Shown here: piece after piece, positions 10,446 through 21,238 of the stretch | Layout: each line of letters begins with the position of its first letter | Numbering within the stretch: the first letter of the stretch is position 1 | DNA from: Emmonsiellopsis sp. PD_33 | Taxonomy: Eukaryota; Ascomycota; Eurotiomycetes; Onygenales; Ajellomycetaceae | Direction: 5' to 3' | Length of the DNA: 42,263 nucleotides | Assembly: GCA_032988165.1 (NCBI GenBank) | Contig: JANTQF010000310.1 | Coordinates: 1 to 42,263, forward strand | Made by a program: the position numbers and the translations under genes | The notes under the pieces: generated by a model | Database searches by the model: none | What the model was told of the DNA's origin: nothing | Seen by the model: only the letters and a program-made list of their open reading frames with translations

Positions 10446-13337
10446 ATGATACGCACGACAAACCCCCCCCGCATCGTCTCCGAGAAGATGAACACGAAAG
10501 ACATCACCGCCGCCTTCACCAAGGCCAGCTCCAGTGCGTACCATCCCCCTCCACCGCCCCGTCGGAGCCTGTGCAACACACCCCTCCCTATCAAACACCC
10601 AGGCTAACCCAGTACCCTCCCCCGCTACAGCCCTGAACACCGGCCAGCTCGTCAAGGATGAATACTTTACCCTCTTCGAGGCTGTTGGCGCGCTCGAGGT
10701 ACGTGCCGTTGGCTTCCTCCCGTTTCTGGCTTATGGATGGATGGATATGGATGGCTGACAGTGGACGGATACGTACAATACAGATCATGGACTCGAAAAT
10801 GGACAGCGGATACCTGGCCCCCGGCGAGACGCTGGATGATGATTACGATGTCATGCGCGCGCTGTTGCCCGAGGAGCTCGTGGGGATTATGGATCAGTTG
10901 CTGTGCTATGAGGTGGGTTTCGTTTTGGTCCCCCCGCATTGGGATACAATATAGACGGATGGATGTGGATATGGATATTGTGTGGAATTGTTTATATGAG
11001 ACTGATACATGAGCGTCGTTTATTTAGGCTGCATGGCACATGGGCCACCCCCTCTCGCAGACCCTGTTCACCTCCATCTATCTCGACCGCTTACTCTGGC
11101 CCGTGCCCAGGACGTTGGACGAGGCCCGCTTCGATCGGGGACAAAATCAAAAGGGACAGACTGGTAATAACCATCACAGCGGCGGTAGCGGGGAAGAAGG
11201 ATGCAAAGAGGACAACTGGGAGCCGCTGGTCACGGTCGTGCTGCGCGCGTATTGTCTGGCGCTGATCAAGGCGTGTGATCGGGTCAATGCGAAGGTTGGC
11301 TCGGAGTATTTTCATGAGGTGGGTTTATATTAATATTTCTGCGTATGGAAGGGGGACGGGACTGTGGGGTTTTTTTGCTAAGTTTATTCGTTCGATATGT
11401 AGGAGGAAGACTTCGTTACTCAGCTCTATAACCGCTCTTTGCTTTCCGATGTCGACTCGGCACATATCCAGGGCGTTCTCAACGAGGCGCTCTCGTGGCT
11501 TGCCGAGCAGAAGGGGGTTCTTGATGATGCCGTCAGGGAAGCATTGGTCCATCGATTGGCGTTCCGCCGCGAGCTGCTCTCCGGCTTGGATATGGATACC
11601 ATGCCTGTTAAGAAACGATCTACCGCCCCCTTCGATGCTAGCCTGAGTGAACTCTCGCTCGTGGAAAAGTCCATGTCCTTGGGAAAACCTGTTCCTGAAG
11701 CGTTTAGTCTGAAGATCCAGAGGCGTCTGGCCAGTACTGTGCCGCCGAGGCCGATGGTGAATATTAGCCCTGAAGACGCGGTGGCGCATTTGAACAGGTT
11801 CTGTAGGGATGCGGCGGATGTTCAGGATTTGCTTGTTTATCGAGGGCCGCAGAATTTAGAGGTTTGTCACCATTTATCCTTTCTATTGGGTAAAGCTGAA
11901 TTAACACTGTGTAGAAATTGGTATGGGCCTTGCAGTCGCGAAAACCCCAGCCGTCGGTCTACATTCGCTCCCTCGTTCAATCATTGCTCGTGAACGACAT
12001 GGAGATTCTCGGCTCGGTATCCGTCAAGGAGTTTTTCTTCGACGAGCTCGCCGAGCTTGTTTTGCCGTCTAGCCGGCTCTTGGATCCCAAGAATGAGGAG
12101 GTTGAACTACCGTCAGACTCCCGGTTCCAGATCGCGAAACATATGGATAACTTTGTCAAGCGCGCTGCTCAGGTAAATACCCTGTTACGTGGTCTAGAAG
12201 TATGGCTTGCTAATAGAAATAGCCGTTTGTTGATACATACCGAACGGCGTGTCTGAACCGATCTCGAGTGCGTCGGACGCTTTGCCATACGGTGGTCGAC
12301 TGGGATGCCCTGCAGGCAGAGGTGTGTATCCCAATGATTCATTCAATTACATTTCTAACCCCCCATAGGCCGAGGATTTCGACGTCCACCTCCGCACGTT
12401 GACCCTAGAACCATCCATCATCCTCCACGGCAATGAACCCACATACGGCTACCCTCTAAGTAGCTGGGCCTACCACCAAAAACTCCGCCAACTCCGCCTC
12501 ATCCTCCAACTAGGCTTCGAACTATCAATATACTCCCCCGAAGAACTACCAGGAATGTACTGGTACCTCTCGCATCTCTGCTCCACCCACCTCGCCCACC
12601 TCGACCGCATCCGCTCCTGCGTCCTCGCAGCTAGAAAGCGCACCACAACCCAATCCAAGACACCCGACCCAGAATGCAACCAAGCATACACCCGAACCCT
12701 CTCCCTCCTCGACCGCCTAACCACCGAACTCATCGCCATCGACGCCTTCGCCATCGCCCTGCACGCCCTCTACGTCCTGTTCGCCAGATACAACCTCCTC
12801 CCCTCCTCCTCCCCCGCCTCCCCACAACGCTACTCCTCCGACCCCCTCCGCTACGAGCTCCGCATGAAACCCTTCCTCCCCATCTCGCTGCCAGAGCTCA
12901 TCCCGTTCGAGACCTTCGAGCACGAAGCGACGTTGGCGGGGGACAACGACGCGCTCGTCCTCGACCGCGCGCTGCGCGCCATCGCCGAGGCGAAGAAGGG
13001 GATGGAGAAGTGTCTGGCCGCGGGTGCATTTTTAGAGACGGCGGGTAAGGGTAAGGGTAAGGGTAAGGGGGATGCGGATGGTTCGGCGGGGAAATCGCCC
13101 ATCGAGGAGGATTGGGCGCGGGATGTGAAGGACTCGCTGCGCGCGTGTATTGGCGCGAGCATTGCGATTGGGGTGGTGAAGAAGGCGATTCCGTCGGCGG
13201 TGGCGGAGCGGAAGTGGGATCAGGAGGGACGGCCGGGGCTGAATTTGGCGGTTGAGATCCCGCCGGTTGGGGGGAAGGGGAGGTGGCATGATTGGTGGGC
13301 TGTGCCGAAGGTTACGGAGGTTGTTGCGGTACGGTGA
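10446..13337 (+). CDS. MAK10: NatC N-alpha-acetyltransferase auxiliary subunit Mak10/Naa35
   Basis: Large auxiliary subunit of NatC, which acetylates N-terminal Met followed by a hydrophobic residue on nascent chains at the ribosome. The model is join(10446-10533, 10631-10698, 10784-10912, 11028-11318, 11403-11861, 11915-12172, 12223-12321, 12369-13337), 786 aa. All seven introns have GT..AG ends and keep frame. Key signatures are TGQLVKDEYFTLFEAVGALEIMDSKMDSG and the family's Mak10 region LVGIMDQLLCYEAAWHMGHPLSQTLFTS. These are followed by RAYCLALIKACDRV and EEDFVTQLYNRSLL. A middle IYSPEELPGMYWYLSHL block matches the C-terminal half of the family. A (GK)n run near the C-terminus comes from a GGGTAA tandem repeat at 13043-13069. 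The start MIRTTNPPRIVSEKMNTKDIT could instead be the second Met (codon 15). Confidence 0.9.
13043..13069 (+). repeat. GGGTAA tandem repeat inside MAK10
   Basis: About four copies of a hexamer in the coding frame, giving Gly-Lys dipeptides. Hexamer steps keep the frame, so length variation would be tolerated. It is not the TTAGGG telomere unit. Confidence 0.8.
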
Positions 13338-13524
13338 GGGGATACAATATATATGGTGGATATATTGGGTGTTTGTGTGATGATCATTGAAATGCACCTA
13401 TCTCATGTTTATTTATGTCCATGTGGCTGGATATCGGTAGGAATCCATTGGGTATGGTATAGAAGGTAGCTATTCATTCAATCCTGTACATATTTCCTCA
13501 CCCATCCCACCCAAAACACACCCC

Positions 13525-15161
13525 CTACGAACTCTCCGCAACCAACTTCGCATGCCTAGAAAGCGCACTATTCAACCCCTCCCTCTGCACACAATTATCA
13601 AAATGGAAACTCCTCGCCAGCTCATCCAGCTCCTCAAAGCTCTTCCCCCTAAACAACCCCGCAAACTCCATCTGCAACGAATCCGCCAAAAAACTCTGCA
13701 ACACCGCCCTCTCCAAAAACCGCTCCACATCCCAATGCCGCGGATACTGATCCTTCGCCGTCGGCGACACCTTCTCCACCCACTCAATCACCGGCTTCAT
13801 CACCTTCTCCACCTCCGAGTCCTTGGTCAAATTCCTATTCCGCCCCCACATATCCACCTGCAGCGTCTTCTTCCTCTCCAACCACGGCCCCAACAACTTA
13901 TTCCACGCCGACTCCCGACTCGTATGCACCATCCCCTGCAGCCCGATATCCTTATACAGCCAAATCGACCAATGGATCTGGTACTTATCATACACCTCCA
14001 ACTGCTGCGCGAGCAGCGCATAGCGCTCCGCATTAATGGCATGCGCATCGTCCTCCGTCCCGCGCACCTCGGGCGCGTCCGCGTCCGGGTTCGCGTACAC
14101 GGGGCCGAACTCGCCGTTCCAGATGGGCGTGCCGTGCTCGTGCTGGAAGGCTGCTTTGCGCAGGAACTGTCGCTCCAGCGCCTCCTTTTGCTCGGGCGTG
14201 CCCTTGTAGCGCGTGCCGGTGGGGAAGCCCATGTTGCTGTAGTCGTGCAGCGAGTAGATGGTGTTGGGGAGGGTTTCGGTGAAGCCGGTGAATTCCATGG
14301 CCATGGTGTTGCCGTCGAGCCAGAGGACGTGGTCTGGGTCGATGGCGCGGACTTCCTTTTCGAGTCTTTTGTAGAAGGCGGGGAGCCGGATGTATTTGGG
14401 GTCGGCGGGTTCGTTGATTAGGTTGTAGCCGGCGACCCAGGGGTTGGATTTGTAGCGGGCCGCGATCTGGGTCCAGAGCCAGACGGTGCGGTCTTGGTGG
14501 TCTTTGTAGTCCCAGAAGGCGGCGTAGCTGGTTGTGTTGTCGCTGTGCCAGCCGGGGCTTTGGCCGCCGGGTAGGGTGTGCATGTCGAGGATTGTGTAGA
14601 TGTTGTGGGCGGCGCACTTTATATCAGTTAGATGGATGGATGACCTTTTCGGGAGGGGGGGGTGAGGGGACGTACAATCTCAACAACCCGATCCAAATGC
14701 TTAAACCCGCTCTCCTTGAGCACGCGAGGGTTCATATCATCTTCCAGATGTCGGTAGTTAAATGGCAGCCGCAGACAGTTCAGGCCCAGGCTGGCAAAGT
14801 ACTTGGCGTCCGCCTCGGTGAAGAAGTATTCGAGCCATTTGTCGAAGAAGAATTCGTATTTCTCCTGACCGAGCACTTCGAGCATTGCAGCGCGGTGGGC
14901 GCTCTCGTGGCCCGGGAAGCCGGTGATGAAGTTTTCCATGCTGTGCGGGGTTAGGCATGGCTGGTTTTTTGAGGTTGGGGGTTGGGGTTGTATGTTATAG
15001 AAGGGGAATGAAGGGGATAAATAAATAAATAAATGGATTGATTGATTGATGTATTATACGTACTTCATCCACCCCCCGATAGCAGTACCCCGCAATATGA
15101 CGCTGTTGCCCTTGCCATCGACCAGCTTGGTCCCGTCGACCTTGAGGATGCCGTTCGACAT
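13525..15161 (-). CDS. Intracellular glycoside hydrolase family 5 (beta-glucanase/glucosidase-like)
   Basis: The model is complement join(13525-14616, 14676-14940, 15064-15161), 484 aa, with introns GTACGT..AAG and GTACGT..CAG. The start MSNGILKVDGTKLVDGKGNSV has no signal peptide, so the enzyme is probably cytosolic. The (beta/alpha)8 landmarks of GH5/clan A are visible: ILRGTAIGGWMNMENFI, LGLNCLRLPFNYRHLEDD, ILDMHTLPGGQSPGWHSD, LINEPAD with the acid/base Glu at about residue 190, SLHDYSNMGFPTG, IWNGEFGPVYAN with the nucleophile Glu at about 290, and WSIWLYKDIG. Both catalytic glutamates are present, so the enzyme looks active. The substrate cannot be read from sequence; a cytosolic beta-glucoside or oligosaccharide is possible. 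It diverges from an MFS sugar transporter, which fits shared use of a sugar. Long + strand frames over this gene are shadows. Confidence 0.88.
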
Positions 15162-15295
15162 GGTGGAGTTAAGTTAAAATGCAGAATACAAAAATGTGAA
15201 AATCGGGAATTTGCCAGAGCTGAAAATAAAAAGATGGACAGTCAATATCCAGCCAGGGCTTATGAGCATGCAAGCAAACAAGCAGGCTACTGCGT

Positions 15296-15303
15296 CTTAT
15301 ATA
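15296..15303 (-). promoter_or_regulatory. TATA-like box of the GH5 gene
   Basis: TATATAAG on the - strand, about 135 bp upstream of the GH5 ATG. Confidence 0.4.
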
Positions 15304-15510
15304 TGGCGTAGTTAGTTAATTTACCCATCCATCCATCCATCCATCCCACTTGCTGTCGATGTCATGGCTGCCCGCCGGCTATATTCAAAGTTCCCGTAAA
15401 TAGTCAGTTTAGTGGCGGGGTGAGCATCGTTGTGCAGATTTGATAGCCGTCATCTTTTTTGCCCCTCATGCCATTCAGCCTGAGTTTGTTGCCGCCAGCC
15501 AGGTTAGTTT

Positions 15511-15524
15511 TAGTTAATTAACTA
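15511..15524. promoter_or_regulatory. 14-bp perfect palindrome TAGTTAATTAACTA
   Basis: Near the middle of the divergent promoter. A perfect dyad of this length is a candidate site for a dimeric regulator, but the factor is unknown. AGTTAGTTA-type sequence recurs elsewhere in the window. Confidence 0.35.
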
Positions 15525-16181
15525 GTGGCAGTTTCAACCTCCTTCGCCGCGCCGTTTGGTGGGGTATGTGTCTTGGTTTTGAGGTTTTGGTTTTGGTCGG
15601 GGGTGTGGGCGCGGGACGGAGAAAGGGCCGAGATCTTTGGTATTAACTAGTAGTGGAGGATTAGATTTATCGTAGTTATTCTGGATGGCTTTGATATAAA
15701 ATTGAACATAGAGGGAGAAAAAGGGGGGAACGGGAACCAGATGTGATGCGGGAAATGAATTAGGGCTAGCGACATCCCGTGCCATTGAATATCATCCATA
15801 GCCACCACAACCAACAACGACAGCAGCAGAAGTGACGAGAAAGAGTTAGTTAATGACTCCATTATCGCCGCAGATAGATGGTTATTTACTTTCTGCCAGA
15901 ATCTCATTTACATTTACCCAAACTCAGCCGTATTTTGCCTTCATCTCCACCCTCGCCTGGCTCGCCGCTGGACGTTCAAATCGGGTCATCCGGTAGCAGC
16001 AATGCAATGCAATGCATATCTAGTTCAGGGATAATACAGCGTGCTGTTCCGTTGGCCTGGTAATATTTAGTCGACAGGGTGGTGGTGGATGGACCGAATG
16101 TATGTAGCTATCGGGTACTCGGTTGCATCAAGGATCGGCACGCATCATGGCGGGGGAGTGGTCAATGTATAATTTTCCTTG

Positions 16182-16190
16182 TATATATAT
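16182..16190 (+). promoter_or_regulatory. TATA-like box of the sugar transporter
   Basis: TATATATAT about 125 bp upstream of the transporter ATG at 16313. Confidence 0.4.
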
Positions 16191-16312
16191 TGCATGGAAA
16201 AAGCTTGTCTGAGCTTGTTGATGAAGAAAGAAAGAAATAAAATCCTATCAACTACCCTCCCACATCTCAAATCTCTATACCCGATCTCACCCATACACAC
16301 CCCGATAAAACC

Positions 16313-18256
16313 ATGGCCACAGAAAACTCCGAAGCAACCCACCTAACGGATGCTTCCGGCGTGTCCATGTCCGCCCTCCTCGACCGCGACACCGTTCCCT
16401 GGTATAGGAAGAAAAACCTCCGAAAGCTATACTGCATGCTGGTCCCCGCCGCATTGGGCGTTGAGATGACTTCTGGCTATGACGGGAGCGTGCTGAACGG
16501 GCTGCAGGCCGTGCAGCCGTGGATTGATTGTATGGTTGGTTTCTCCCCTAGGCCAAAATTGACAGCTGGCTGATGCAATGGATGCAGACTTTGACGATCC
16601 GAGCGGGCCATTGTTGGGTGTTATCACGGGAGCATTCTCGATCGGTGCGGTGCTGGCGTTGCCCGTGGTGCCGTTGATCAATGACCGGTTTGGGAGGAGG
16701 ATGTGCATTGTGTTTGGGAGTGTTGTTATTGCGATTGGGGTCGTGTTGCAGACTGCGTCGGTTAATGGTATGTATGCTTTGCGTCGATACAAAGGGGGTG
16801 CAAAAACATCGCTAACCGAATGATCTATCTAGTTGGAATGTTTCTTGCCTCGCGACTGGTCCTAGGCATGGGAATCCCATTCGCTATCGCTGGAGCGTCC
16901 CTGCTCATTGCCGAACTGGCATATCCCAAAGAGCGTGCCGTGATCACCGGCCTCTTTAATGAGAGCTGGTACGTTGGCGCCATTATCGCCGCCGGCGCCA
17001 CGTTGGGGACCTTTTCGATGCAGTCGAACTGGGCATGGCGGTTGCCTTCGCTGCTACAGTTTCTGCCTTCGTTTCTCCAGCTGTCGTTTATCTGGTGGGT
17101 GGTGCCCTCTTCACACATTTCCAACCCTGATGCCGTGGTATACGGTCCGATCCTCACAGTGTAAACTTGGATAATGACTCAAATTCCCCGAGCAATGCAG
17201 GTTCATCCCTGAATCCCCTCGTTGGCTCCTCTCCAAGGACCGCGCGGATGAAGCCTTCGACGTCCTCGCCACATACCACGCCGAAGGTAACAGAGAGGAT
17301 CCCTTCGTGCTGGCCGAGTTCGAGCAGATCCGGGAAACCATTAGTCTTGAAGTTGGGAGCTCGAAGACCGGTTGGTCGGAGTTGGTCAAGACTCGGGCGA
17401 ATCTGCATCGGATCTTCATCGCCGCTTGCGTGGGCTTGTTTTCGCAGTGGTCCGGGAATGGGCTTGTTTCGTAGGCCCCCCATCATTTACTCCGTCCCAA
17501 CCCCTCCGGAGGAAAATCTTCAGTTAACAGAAGACATAAAACAGCTACTACCTCGCCAAAGTCCTCGCCTCAATCGGGATAACCTCCAAACTCGCGCAGA
17601 ACCGCCTCAACCTAGCCCTGCAATGCTGGAACCTCATCACAGGCGTCGCCGGTTCGCTGCTAACCAACCACCTAACCCGGCGCCTCCAATACCTCACCTC
17701 CTACTCCGGCATGACGGTCATCTTCGCCTGCTGGACCGCCGCCAGCGCCGTCTATGACCAATCCACGCACCCCGCCAATGGCGACGGCGGTGCAAACAAA
17801 CACGCCGCCAACACCGTCCTCTCCATGATATTCCTGTACTACATGATGTACAACCTGATGATGCCGCTGACGTACATCTACATCTCCGAGGCGTTCCCGT
17901 ATATCAGTCGCTCGCAGGGGGTGTCGATCACGCAGGGGTTTTCGAGGGCTGGCAGTGCATTTAATCAGTTTGTGAATCCGGTCGGGTTGCAGGCGCTGGG
18001 TTGGAGGTATTATATCGTTTATGTGGCGTGGTTGACGTGTGAGACGGGGATTGTGTATTTGGGTTTTCCGGAAACGAAGGGGTTATTGTTGGAGGAGGTT
18101 GCTGCAGGTAAGTTACTCTCCTTTGTCTGGCAGGTTGGAGGGGAGATGGTAATTGGTGGTGGAGTGCGGTGCGGTATGGTGTGTGCTGACTATGTTTGAT
18201 CTGTAGTTTTCGAACGTGACGCGGCGAGGGTTGGTAAGATTGGAATAGGGGCTTAG
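16313..18256 (+). CDS. MFS sugar transporter (fungal hexose/lactose-permease type)
   Basis: Plasma-membrane sugar/H+ symporter of the major facilitator superfamily. The model is join(16313-16529, 16588-16767, 16833-17094, 17201-17470, 17545-18107, 18207-18256), 513 aa, and all phases agree. Signatures in order: MTSGYDGSVLNGLQA in TM1; NDRFGRRMCIV, the loop 2-3 motif; RLVLGMGIPFAIAGASLLIAELAYPKER; the split codon that rebuilds FIWFIPESPRWLLS; GLFSQWSGNGLVSYYLAKVL in TM7; MPLTYIYISEAFPYISRSQG; and FPETKGLLLEE near the C-terminus. All are diagnostic of the fungal sugar porter family. Twelve membrane helices are expected. The last exon is only 50 nt (FERDAARVGKIGIGA). It shares a divergent promoter with the GH5 enzyme, so its substrate may be related, but specificity cannot be told. 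Confidence 0.9.
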
Positions 18257-18608
18257 ATTGAGGCCAGGACGGATGCCTGTGCCGAGCGTATATCTCCCGA
18301 GTGAGAGGGGGGTTGGGACATTTATTGCCCCTATATTTTATAGATCCGCACGTCTAGAGCGCCCACCAGGGGATCTCGGATATAGGAGAAGAATCGAAAA
18401 TATTGTCTGTGGAATATCCGCCGGTTTTGTGAGTGGATGCCGGGATATTGTTTTACCTCACTGCCAACGAATCATACATATCTCTGGTATTCCCCATTAA
18501 ACACCGCCCAAGGCATAGATTTAACAAGAGTGTCATGAAAACATACATTGATTGGAAATATATATCATAACCCAAGCACATCTCCGTCCAGCCCAGTCTC
18601 TCCTTCAA
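18257..18608. other. Convergent 3' intergenic region (transporter / ORC5)
   Basis: 350 bp between convergent genes. No coding or RNA feature was seen; it should contain both polyadenylation regions. Confidence 0.5.
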
Positions 18609-20495
18609 TCAATCCAGCCCGCCAGCGATATACTCTCCAACCTCAACCCCAATCCCCCTCGCCATCTCCGCAATCCACTCGCTCGGTCCCGCAGAGCCGG
18701 AACTAACCGCCACATTCGCATTGAGACACCATTTCTCCGAGCCGTCTGCACCAGCCGCCGCCGACGCGGGCACCAAAAGCCGAAGTCGCTGCAGCGTGGC
18801 TAGTTCTGGATATATAGTGTCGGCAAACGGTTTCGTCAGGGGCCCTGCTGTCTGTGGTGGTGGATTTGGGTCGATGGCGCGGTAGATGGCCAGGAGGCGT
18901 TCGAGTGGGAATGGTCGGGGATTGATGAACCCGGCACCACCGGCTGGGCCACCGGATGAAGAGGCGAAGGCCGAGGAGAGGGTTGATTTAGTGATCTTTG
19001 TGTGTTTGCTTTTTACTCTTTTGCCTGGTTTTTTCGGTGTGGCTTCGGGCGTATCGAGGTCTTGCTCTTGGGCCTGGGCCTGTGAGAGAACCTTTAGGCG
19101 TCTGCGGTGATGGGCGCGCTTGTTTCGGGCGGAGAGGGATGACGAGGAAAATTTGGAGAAGAAGATTGTGTCGAGGCGGGGTGGGATGTGGGCTGCCAGG
19201 AATGCAGATGTGAGGATTAATGTCGGGAGATATGGGAGGGATGGGAACGGAGATGAGGCATTCGAGGTAGCAGGCGTGATGGAAGAGGAACATTTTGCGC
19301 CGGCTGATGTGGGTGGTGGATCGTCGGGCACTATGTGATGCACTAGCACGGCTTCTCCTTGATGTTGGAATAAGGCCCGATTCCTAACAAGTAATCTAGA
19401 AAAGTCCCATTCTGCGCGTGGATTTAGTCCAGGAGGCTTTTCGTTGTTAGTTATGGGGGAAGTGAATCGCGGCCAGAGTTTCTCGCAAGCTGATCGGAAA
19501 ACTGGAATAGTGCTAGCTGTCGGACCAATGAGTGAATCATATACTGCAGCCAGGAAAGGCGGGTATATTCTGGAGGCGGTTTCCGAGGGTAGGCCTGGTA
19601 AATCTGGAGGCGGAGAGGTCGCTACTATTGAAATAGCTTCGTTGCGCGAATAGGGAGGGAAGTTGACGTGAGGGACTCCAGGAACTTGCAGCAGCAGCGG
19701 ACGCGGGGATGCCTTCATGACGAAGAGAACGCATATCGAAGGGACCTAGTGAATGTTGGTTAGAAAACATTTCCTCCTGTAGGACGATGGAATTCTCCGA
19801 GCATACCAGCTCCCCCAATCTTCCTAGTGCAGCCAGGAGCATTTGGCCGCCTTCCCTCAATCCGTCTACGCCATCGAGTATCAGAATGAGCTTCTGGCAT
19901 CCCACGCTATCCAAGATTTCCTTCAGCACGCCCGGTAGCAAACTGATATGTTCACACTTAGCTTTTGTGAGCGTCTCCTCCACCCAAGACCGAGGATCGT
20001 TCCCGTTTACGATCGTCGGTATATACGCGCTCAATGCAGTTATAGTCCTCGAGATGATTTTCCCTAGTAGATGGCGGACAGTAATACACTCGGCGCATTT
20101 GACAATCGCATACGGAAGCGACCTATTAATATCCCGCTGCGAGAGTCCGTTCGTATCCGACCGTCCCGTGTCATTGCCCCGTTTCCGCTTTGTTGGTTGT
20201 CGCGCATTCTCTAGCCCGTCCGCTGGGGCAGGGGCATTATAAGCCGCCAGTAATGCGCCTAAAACGCCGGATTTTCCTGAGCTCTGAGGGCCATGGACTA
20301 TTATAGCTGGAGGGGATAGTAGGGTGGGCTATCATGCGGGCATTTAAGCTGTTAGCTGGAGGGTAACAGATAGAAGTATAGGTAAAGACAAACACTCAAT
20401 AGTCCAGCCAGCTGGCGAATCTGCAGTTCCCTACACGGCCATTGGCGCGAGAGCGTGAGGGCCAGCTCTTCTGGGAGATGGAATGTACCGCCCAT
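18609..20495 (-). CDS. ORC5: Origin recognition complex subunit 5
   Basis: AAA+ subunit of ORC, which binds replication origins and loads MCM helicase. The model is complement join(18609-19745, 19807-20328, 20394-20495), 586 aa. Exon 1 gives MGGTFHLPEELALTLSRQW and ends LAGLLS. Exon 2 begins PTLLSPPAIIVHGPQSSGKSG, with Walker A GPQSSGKS at residues 47-54, and contains the Walker B strand LILILDGVDGL around residues 181-191. A 61-nt intron (GTATGC donor, TCTAAC branch, TAG) joins GEL to VPSICVLFVMKASPR. QVPGVPHVNFPPYSRNE, the conserved AAA+ lid block, follows. The C-terminal part matches the ORC5 winged-helix region (FINPRPFPLERLLAIYRAI). A Ser/Lys-rich low-complexity insert (about residues 340-470) makes it longer than yeast Orc5 (479 aa). 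Confidence 0.87.
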
Positions 20496-21238
20496 GCTGT
20501 CGCGTGGTTCGCGTCTTGGGCGATTGGGTGGTTGGGGGATTGGGTTATAGAGCTGTTTGGGGTGTTTCGAACTTATGGCATTCCCATTGTGAAAATGTCT
20601 TGGGAACAAGTCGGACTGATCAATCGTAACTTCGTATCGGTCGTTTATGGATCGTGAATTGGAAACTTGAAGCTTTGAGATAGAGCTCGGACCAGGGTTG
20701 AGGCTCAGGCACGGTCACGTGGCTTCCATTGTTCTCCAGTGGAAAGGCATGCTGACTAATCAGTTCCTGCTTTATTTCAACGTCAACTTCGGTTTCTCTG
20801 GTTCTTCTGTCTTCAACGTTTCATTTCTATTGTGATTACGGGTTTTGTGTTACAGATTACTTGCTGTCAAAAGATTTGAACTATGAGTTTCCTCTTGTGG
20901 TATCAATTGCTAAAAATCTCAAAGGTACAACTCAAAATGAAACAAGAATGCTGCCTGCCCTCGTCTATATACCTAATATAGGACACATGAATGAAAGGAA
21001 GATAAAGGGATGTGATTCAGCACCCAACTAGGGTCTAACCAGTCCTGCTATACTAAAAAACGAAGATGAGAAGAAAAAAATAGAAATTCTATGATCAACC
21101 CAGCTTCAAGTTGTTTTGCCGTCTCCCAACTTCCAAGCTACCTATCGAGTCCGGCCGCCGTTCCTCCAAATTATCAACCAGGGCCAACACCGGTTTCTCG
21201 TGGGCAACAACATCAATCGGAACAATCTGCTTCTATGG
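20496..21238. other. Intergenic region ORC5 promoter / second transporter 3' end
   Basis: 740 bp with the ORC5 promoter on the left and the 3' flank of the next - strand gene on the right. Apart from the CACGTG element at 20714-20721 it is AT-rich without recognisable genes. Confidence 0.5.
20714..20721. promoter_or_regulatory. CACGTG element upstream of ORC5
   Basis: GTCACGTG, about 220 bp upstream of the ORC5 ATG. It has the same core as the elements upstream of COX5 and HSP60. Confidence 0.4.

Larger units (their letters stand above)
15162..16312. promoter_or_regulatory. Divergent promoter region GH5 / sugar transporter
   Basis: 1.15 kb between two divergent start codons, with no convincing ORF. 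Readable elements are: a TATATAAG box on the - strand at 15296-15303 for GH5; a TATATATAT box at 16182-16190 for the transporter; CreA-type SYGGRG sites at 15415-15420 (GCGGGG), 15559-15564 (GTGGGG) and 16150-16155 (GCGGGG); and an XlnR-like GGCTAG at 15764-15769. There is a 14-bp perfect palindrome at 15511-15524, and CCAT repeats at about 15327-15348. These motifs are short, so the regulatory reading is a hypothesis. Confidence 0.45.

Noticed and set aside
12674..13048. + strand 124-aa open frame inside MAK10 in another frame
   Set aside because: It is a Pro/His/Arg-rich shadow of the last MAK10 exon, created by C-rich codons.
13043..13069. Telomere-like array
   Set aside because: The unit is GGGTAA, not GGGTTA/TAACCC. 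The array is short, lies inside a coding exon and is in frame.
13552..14421. 289-aa + strand open frame over the GH5 gene
   Set aside because: Its product is repetitive in Pro, His, Arg and Leu with no domain, while the - strand encodes a complete GH5 catalytic domain.
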